From Ottelia alismoides (lineage: Eukaryota > Streptophyta > Magnoliopsida > Alismatales > Hydrocharitaceae): 64,000 bases of DNA. A program made the position numbers and the translations under genes. The stretch spans positions 80,001 through 144,000 of the forward strand of contig JAZKJV010002318.1 of assembly GCA_037367405.1 (NCBI GenBank), in the 5' to 3' direction. Below the pieces are notes generated by a model. It saw only the letters and a program-made list of their open reading frames with translations. It was not told the DNA's origin and made no database searches. Positions 59,518 through 64,000 of the stretch are shown in pieces. Each line of letters begins with the position of its first letter. Within the stretch, counting starts at the first letter, position 1.

Positions 59518-61062
59518 AAAAAAGAAATGCATGAAGTGAAATGAGACTGGGTTCCATACCAAGACCATGAACTGAAGGTGAGAGTGAGACTAAACTCGAC
59601 CTTTGGATTAATAATGTGTCGGAACTTCTGTGAGACTTAGAATTTTAAAATCAACAGCCCTCAAGTTCTACACATCATTGTCACAGTTTCGGCTCAGAAG
59701 TCATCTTAGATCATTCCTCTTCCCAAAGTATACCCTATGAACATTGAATAACCGACTCATGTGTGTGAAGGGTTTTAGCTCTTCCCATCCAGAATGCCAG
59801 ACTACCGTGTTCCTCTCCTCTCCAGTAACTCGTCCTCGGGGAGTCAGGTATTTCCTTCTAAGGTCTGTCGTGCTGTGTTCACAATCGAATGAGGGAGAAG
59901 ACAGAAGAAAGAGAAAAGAACTGGAGGGTGGCCAGTGTAGTCACCTCTCCTTGTGAAGATGGCCAGTGTAGCCAAGTCTCCACCAAGATCTGCAGGTTCT
60001 GAAGCTTGGACCTTTTTGGTCGGATTTTTATTTGGTAGAATGCTTCTTTGTATTTGGAATTTTTGGTGGTTCTGCTTGGATCTTGTTGTGCCCCTACGGA
60101 TATAGAATCTTTTTGTTCCGTACATTTTTTTTGGGGTCTTAGAGAAAATTGTGCCCAGCCGTCCATCCCTTTTCCGAAGCTTTATTTCAACCCGTACTCC
60201 GGTCTTTAGATTTCCACGCTACCAGAAAAGAGACTCACACAGTCTTCCAACATCCCGTCTGGGTTGAGCTAAGTGCATAGTGCGAGAGTGCGAATTAATT
60301 CCCTATTCCAGAGTTGTACCCAGAATGAAGAGATCAGGTTAGACACTAAGAGTCAAATGATGTACATTGTCATGTGGAACTTAAGGAATTAAGTCAACAA
60401 GACTTGAAGCTCTTAAAATCCTCTTTCTCGGTGAAGTTCCTCTGAAAATTAGGTGGATTAAGGTAAAGCCCAGACCACTCTCGGTTTCTGTTCAAAGCTT
60501 GGTTCAGAACCCAATGACTTTTCACAGATGCAAATGCATGTGATGTTGGATGAAGTGCAGGTGTGTGCAATGCAGACACAATTTTTTTTCTGAATTTTTT
60601 TTGTTTTTATGCAAGGGATTTTTTTTATGCAGAAAATGGAATAAGAAGCCTCTTCTTCCTTTTTTTTCAAATTAGTACCCACCCTGTAAATACATATAGA
60701 CTTACGCGCAAGTACGAGATATGGGTAAAATATATACAAAGTATATATACAGACCCCCCTATACTTAGCGAGTGCTATGTCCTCAGAGCACAAGAAGCGT
60801 AAAGAAGACATAGCTCGGGCTAAGCGTAAGAGAGTGAGAAAAAGGAAAAAAGAAAGAAAGAACAAAGAAAAGAAAAGAAAAAAAATGAAAAGAAAAGCGG
60901 TCAGGAAATGAGGAGAGTATATACGGGTGGATGTCGGTCCCCCTATACCTATGTTCTGATTAGCCTAAGTACGGAGGGAGGGTGGAAATGGAGCGATTAG
61001 GAGTCAGGAGAAGAATGGTATATACAGATGGCATCGGTCTCCCCCTATACTTAGGCCTTGGC
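59518..61062 (-). other. Element D 3' non-coding region
   Basis: There are 1.5 kb between integrase and the PPT. Hairpin/G-run units lie at 61041-61069 and near 60942-60975, and the larger PPT-like module at 60725-60825. No env-like gene is visible; the frames at 59844-60166 and 60458-60865 have no recognised domain and the latter crosses the hairpin module. Confidence 0.7.
60725..60825 (-). other. Internal PPT-like module (element D)
   Basis: On the minus strand, GAGCTATGTC at the left faces GACATAGCAC at the right, with an inner GTGCTCTG / CATAGCAC hairpin and loop AGGA. Then come CTAAGTATAGGGGGG and a GTATATATAC-rich stretch. It has the same order of parts as in A (1582-1652) and B (15443-15547). 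Confidence 0.75.
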
Positions 61063-61069
61063 CTAAGTA
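61041..61069 (-). other. Hairpin plus G-run (element D)
   Basis: Perfect 10-bp arms TACTTAGGCC / GGCCTAAGTA enclose a 2-base loop and are followed on the minus strand by TAGGGGG. Confidence 0.85.
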
Positions 61070-64000
61070 AAAGAAGAAGCTGTACACGGAGGCCGATGTG
61101 GTCGAGAGGGAGGGAGGGAATGATCAGATAGATTTTCAATGTCCTCGCTTTGCGTGAAATAGATGACCTCGACTTGAACTGTTTGTTCTTTGGGTGATTC
61201 AATGTATGGCTTCAGCATTTGTCCATTTACTGAGAACGGTTGTGCATTCTCTTTGAGTTCGGCAATATCTACGCTTCCATTGGTATGCACATCGATGACA
61301 ATGTAGGGACCCGTCCATTTTGATTTTAGTTTCCCATGAAAAATCTTCAACCGAGCATTAAACAACCACACTTTTGTCCAGGGACAAAGGTCTTCTCTCG
61401 AATGTGTCTATCATGCCATCTCTTGACCTTGTCCTTATAAATCACACTGTTGTCATATGCCCGATTTCGGATTTCAATTAGCTCATTCAGATTTAAGTCT
61501 CGACATAGTTTCCCAAGGTGACAACTCCAATTCAACTTTTTGATCGCCCATTCAGATTTGTGGATCAATTCTACAGGAAGATGACATGGCTTGCCATAGA
61601 TCATCCTAAAAGGTGAAGTACCGAGTGGAGTCTTATAGGATGTCCTATAGGCCCATAGAACTTGGTCCAACAGTGTTGACCAATTCTTCCTATCGGGACG
61701 AACCAACTTCTGGAGAATGCTCTTCACCTCTCTATTAGAAACCTCTGCCATGCCATTAGATTGTGGATGATACGGGTTGGCTATTCTATGCTCAAATTTG
61801 TACTCCTTAGCCAAAGATCTCATCTCCCTGTTCACGAAGTGGCTACCTCCATCAGAAATCAATACTTTTGGTATCCCGAACCTCGCAATGATGTTATCTT
61901 TGATAAACTTACAGACGACTTTGCTATCTGCGGTTCGGGTTGGAATAGCCTCTACCCATCTTGATAAATAATCCACCGCTAACAAGATGTACTCAAATCC
62001 ATTGCTGTTGGGAAAGGGACCCATAAAATCAATCCCCCATGCATCGAAAACATCACAGAAAATCATTGGTTGCATGGGCATTTCATCTCTATATCCCATA
62101 GTCCCTCCCATTCTTTGACAAATCGGGCATGACCGTACAAATTCATTAGCATCCTGAAATAAGGTCCGCCAGTAAAATCCACATTGGAGTACCTTGTGCG
62201 CGGTTCTCTTTCCTGAATGGTGTCCTCCAGCCTCGAGAGAATGACAGTGTGTGATGACACTCTGATATTCCTCCTGAGGAATACATCTTCTCCAGACACA
62301 ATCCGGTCCTTCATAGAAAAGGAAAGGATCATCCCAATGGTATTTTCTCGAATCTGACTTTAATCGATCATTCATTTTTTTGGTCCAACCATAGGGAACC
62401 TTCTTGGAGACAAGATAGTTCACTATGTCGGAATACCATGGGGTTGAATAAATGACGCAAATCGATTCGTCTGGAAAAGTCTCCTTGATTGGTCCGACAT
62501 CAGGATGATCGTTTTGCTCGATTCGGGAAAGGTGATCAGCAACAACATTCTTTATTCCAGGTTTATCCTTGATCTCTAAATTAAACTCCTGGATTAACAA
62601 GATCCATCTCAAAAGTCGTGCCTTAGCATCCTTCTTATCCATGAGATATCTAATTGCTGTGTGATCCGTGAAAATTGTCACCTTGGAGCCCAATATGTAT
62701 GATCTGAATTTTTCTAGGGCCCAAACAACCGTGAGCATTTCCTTTTCAGTCACTATATAGTTTCTCTGTGCAGGGTCCAACACTTTGCTCGCGTAGTGAA
62801 TCGCATAAGGAGTTCCATCTCTTCTTTGTCCGAGTACCGCTCCGACAGCAAAATTTGATGCATCAGTCATGAACTCGAAGGGAAGAGACCAGTCGGGAGC
62901 TTGTAATATCGGCGATTCACATATTTTCTTTTTCAGGAGCTCGAAGGCCTCTAGACATCTGTGATTTACAATAAACTCGGTGTCTTTTCCTAAGAGCTCA
63001 GCCAGTGGGCGGGCGATCTTTGAAAAATCAGGAATAAATCGTCGATAAAATCCAACATGCCCTAAGAACGACCTCACTGACTTGACGTTGGTTGGTGGCT
63101 CAAGTTTCTTGATCACATCCACCTTGGCAGGGTCCACCTCCATTCCCTTTTTGGAGATGACGTGCCCCAACACGATACCCTCAGTCACCATAAAGTGACT
63201 CTTCTCCCAGGAGAGTACCAAATTAACCTCCCTGCATCTCTGAAGGACTCGGTCCAAGTGCGCTAAGCATGTATCAAATGAATCACCATGAACTGAGAAG
63301 TCATCCATGAAGACTTCCAGGAAATCACCAACCATTTTGGCAAATACGGCAATCATGCACCGCTGAAATGTGCCTGGGGCATTGCAAAGTCCGAATGGCA
63401 TGCGCTTGAATGCATAAGTACCGAAGGGACATGTGAATGTGGTCTTTTCCTGGTCCTCGGGAGCGATAGCTACTTGATTGTAGCCGGAGTACCAATCAAG
63501 AAAACAGAAGAATGCTTTCCCTGCAAGTCTCTCCAATATTTGATCAATGAATGGCAGTGGAAAGTAGTCTTTCTTGGTCGCAGCATTCAGGCGCCGGTAA
63601 TCGACACAGACGCGCCACGACGTGGGTACTCGGGTCGCGATCTCTACCCCCTCCTCATTGGTAACCATCTGGATTCCCGACTTCTTTGGGACGACATGAA
63701 GGGGGGCTACCCACTTGGAGTCAGAAATGGGGTAAATAAATCCTGCTTTGCACCATTTCTCTATTTCTTTCTTCACTACTTCCCGAAGATTGGGGTTTAA
63801 TCTTCTCTGAAATTCACGGAAAGGCCTTGCATTATCCTCAACATAAATTTGGTGCGAGCAGAGAGCGGGGTTTATTCCTACGAGATCCGATACAGTCCAA
63901 CCTATGGCTTTTCGATTTCGCTCAAGGACTTCGATCAGTCTTGATTCTTGGTCCACTGTTAATGATGAGCTAATGATGACAGGGAATTTTTCTTTGGGTC
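61063..64000 (-). CDS. pol: pol of element D: reverse transcriptase, RNase H, integrase (partial; one frameshift)
   Basis: The frame is open from the right edge of the window (PKEKFPVIISSSLTVDQESR leads in), so gag and protease lie outside. Reverse transcriptase: WRVCVDYRRLN, FLDWYSGYNQ, MPFGLCNAPGTFQR and the catalytic FMDD near 63300. RNase H: MTDASNFAVGAVL, TEKEML, FTDHTAIRYL, ADHLSRI. Integrase: zinc-binding HSLEAGGHHSGK ... CPICQRMG, and catalytic residues in FDAWGIDFMGPFP, LISDGGSHF and NGMAEVSNREVK, all present. The only lesion I see is a one-base loss near 61375, after PGQK. It ends the main frame at 61347, while the conserved tail (WLFNARLKIFHGKLKSKWTG) continues in the next frame to 61063. 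FLDWYSGYNQ has W where B has G. D is the best-preserved coding unit here and the likeliest to have been active recently. Confidence 0.9.

Overview
The window looks like nuclear DNA from a flowering plant, packed with nested LTR retrotransposons. The evidence is an AT-rich background with GC-rich islands, primer-binding sites matching the 3' end of plant tRNA-Asp, Ty3/gypsy gag-pol genes of the Athila type, and a gene-capturing Mutator-like element. A monocot is plausible because the captured SEC15 fragment is very GC-rich, but this is not decisive. I see no intact host gene, rRNA, tRNA gene or CRISPR array.

Left nest (1-34070). Element A (+) has a partial 5' LTR (1-862), a tRNA-Asp PBS and only about 2.5 kb of largely non-coding interior (863-2594 and 21265-22046), so it looks non-autonomous. 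Element B (+, 2595-21264) is a complete 18.7-kb Athila-like element inserted in A. It has two 3.8-kb LTRs about 2% different where I compared them, a PBS, a gag-pol broken by stops and frameshifts, a long 3' non-coding region and a PPT. After A's PPT come only 70 bp of its 3' LTR, abruptly followed by a complete A-type LTR in inverted orientation (22117-25104). That LTR abuts the protease region of element C (-), a truncated B-family relative with a decayed gag-protease gene (25105-28509), leader, PBS and 5' LTR (30274-34070).

Centre (34071-41755). This is the only stretch outside the LTR elements. It is mostly unassigned AT-rich DNA with two short tandem duplications and a microsatellite. 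It contains a clean 1.3-kb Pack-MULE (39738-41036): about 120-bp terminal inverted repeats, a perfect 9-bp target-site duplication, and a captured N-terminal piece of the exocyst gene SEC15. A remnant resembling a CACTA transposase-associated domain lies next to it.

Right nest (41756-64000). Element F (+) has a 3.5-kb 5' LTR, leader and decayed gag. Its gag meets a second decayed gag (G, -) tail to tail near 49286. Element E (+) has a 3.7-kb LTR and leader inserted in G's leader. Element D (-) is inserted in E's leader; its 3' LTR (56271-59481), 3' region and nearly intact reverse transcriptase-RNase H-integrase run off the right edge.

All elements are members of, or derivatives from, one superfamily. 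D and B carry the enzymes, whereas A probably depends on relatives. The most interesting signals are non-coding: a conserved second PPT-like module (hairpin plus AAGTATAGGGGG) 1.3-1.9 kb upstream of the 3' LTR in A, B and D; a hairpin before the true PPT whose sequence changes while its pairing is kept; U3-terminal palindromes; and paired CACGTG palindromes in the LTRs.
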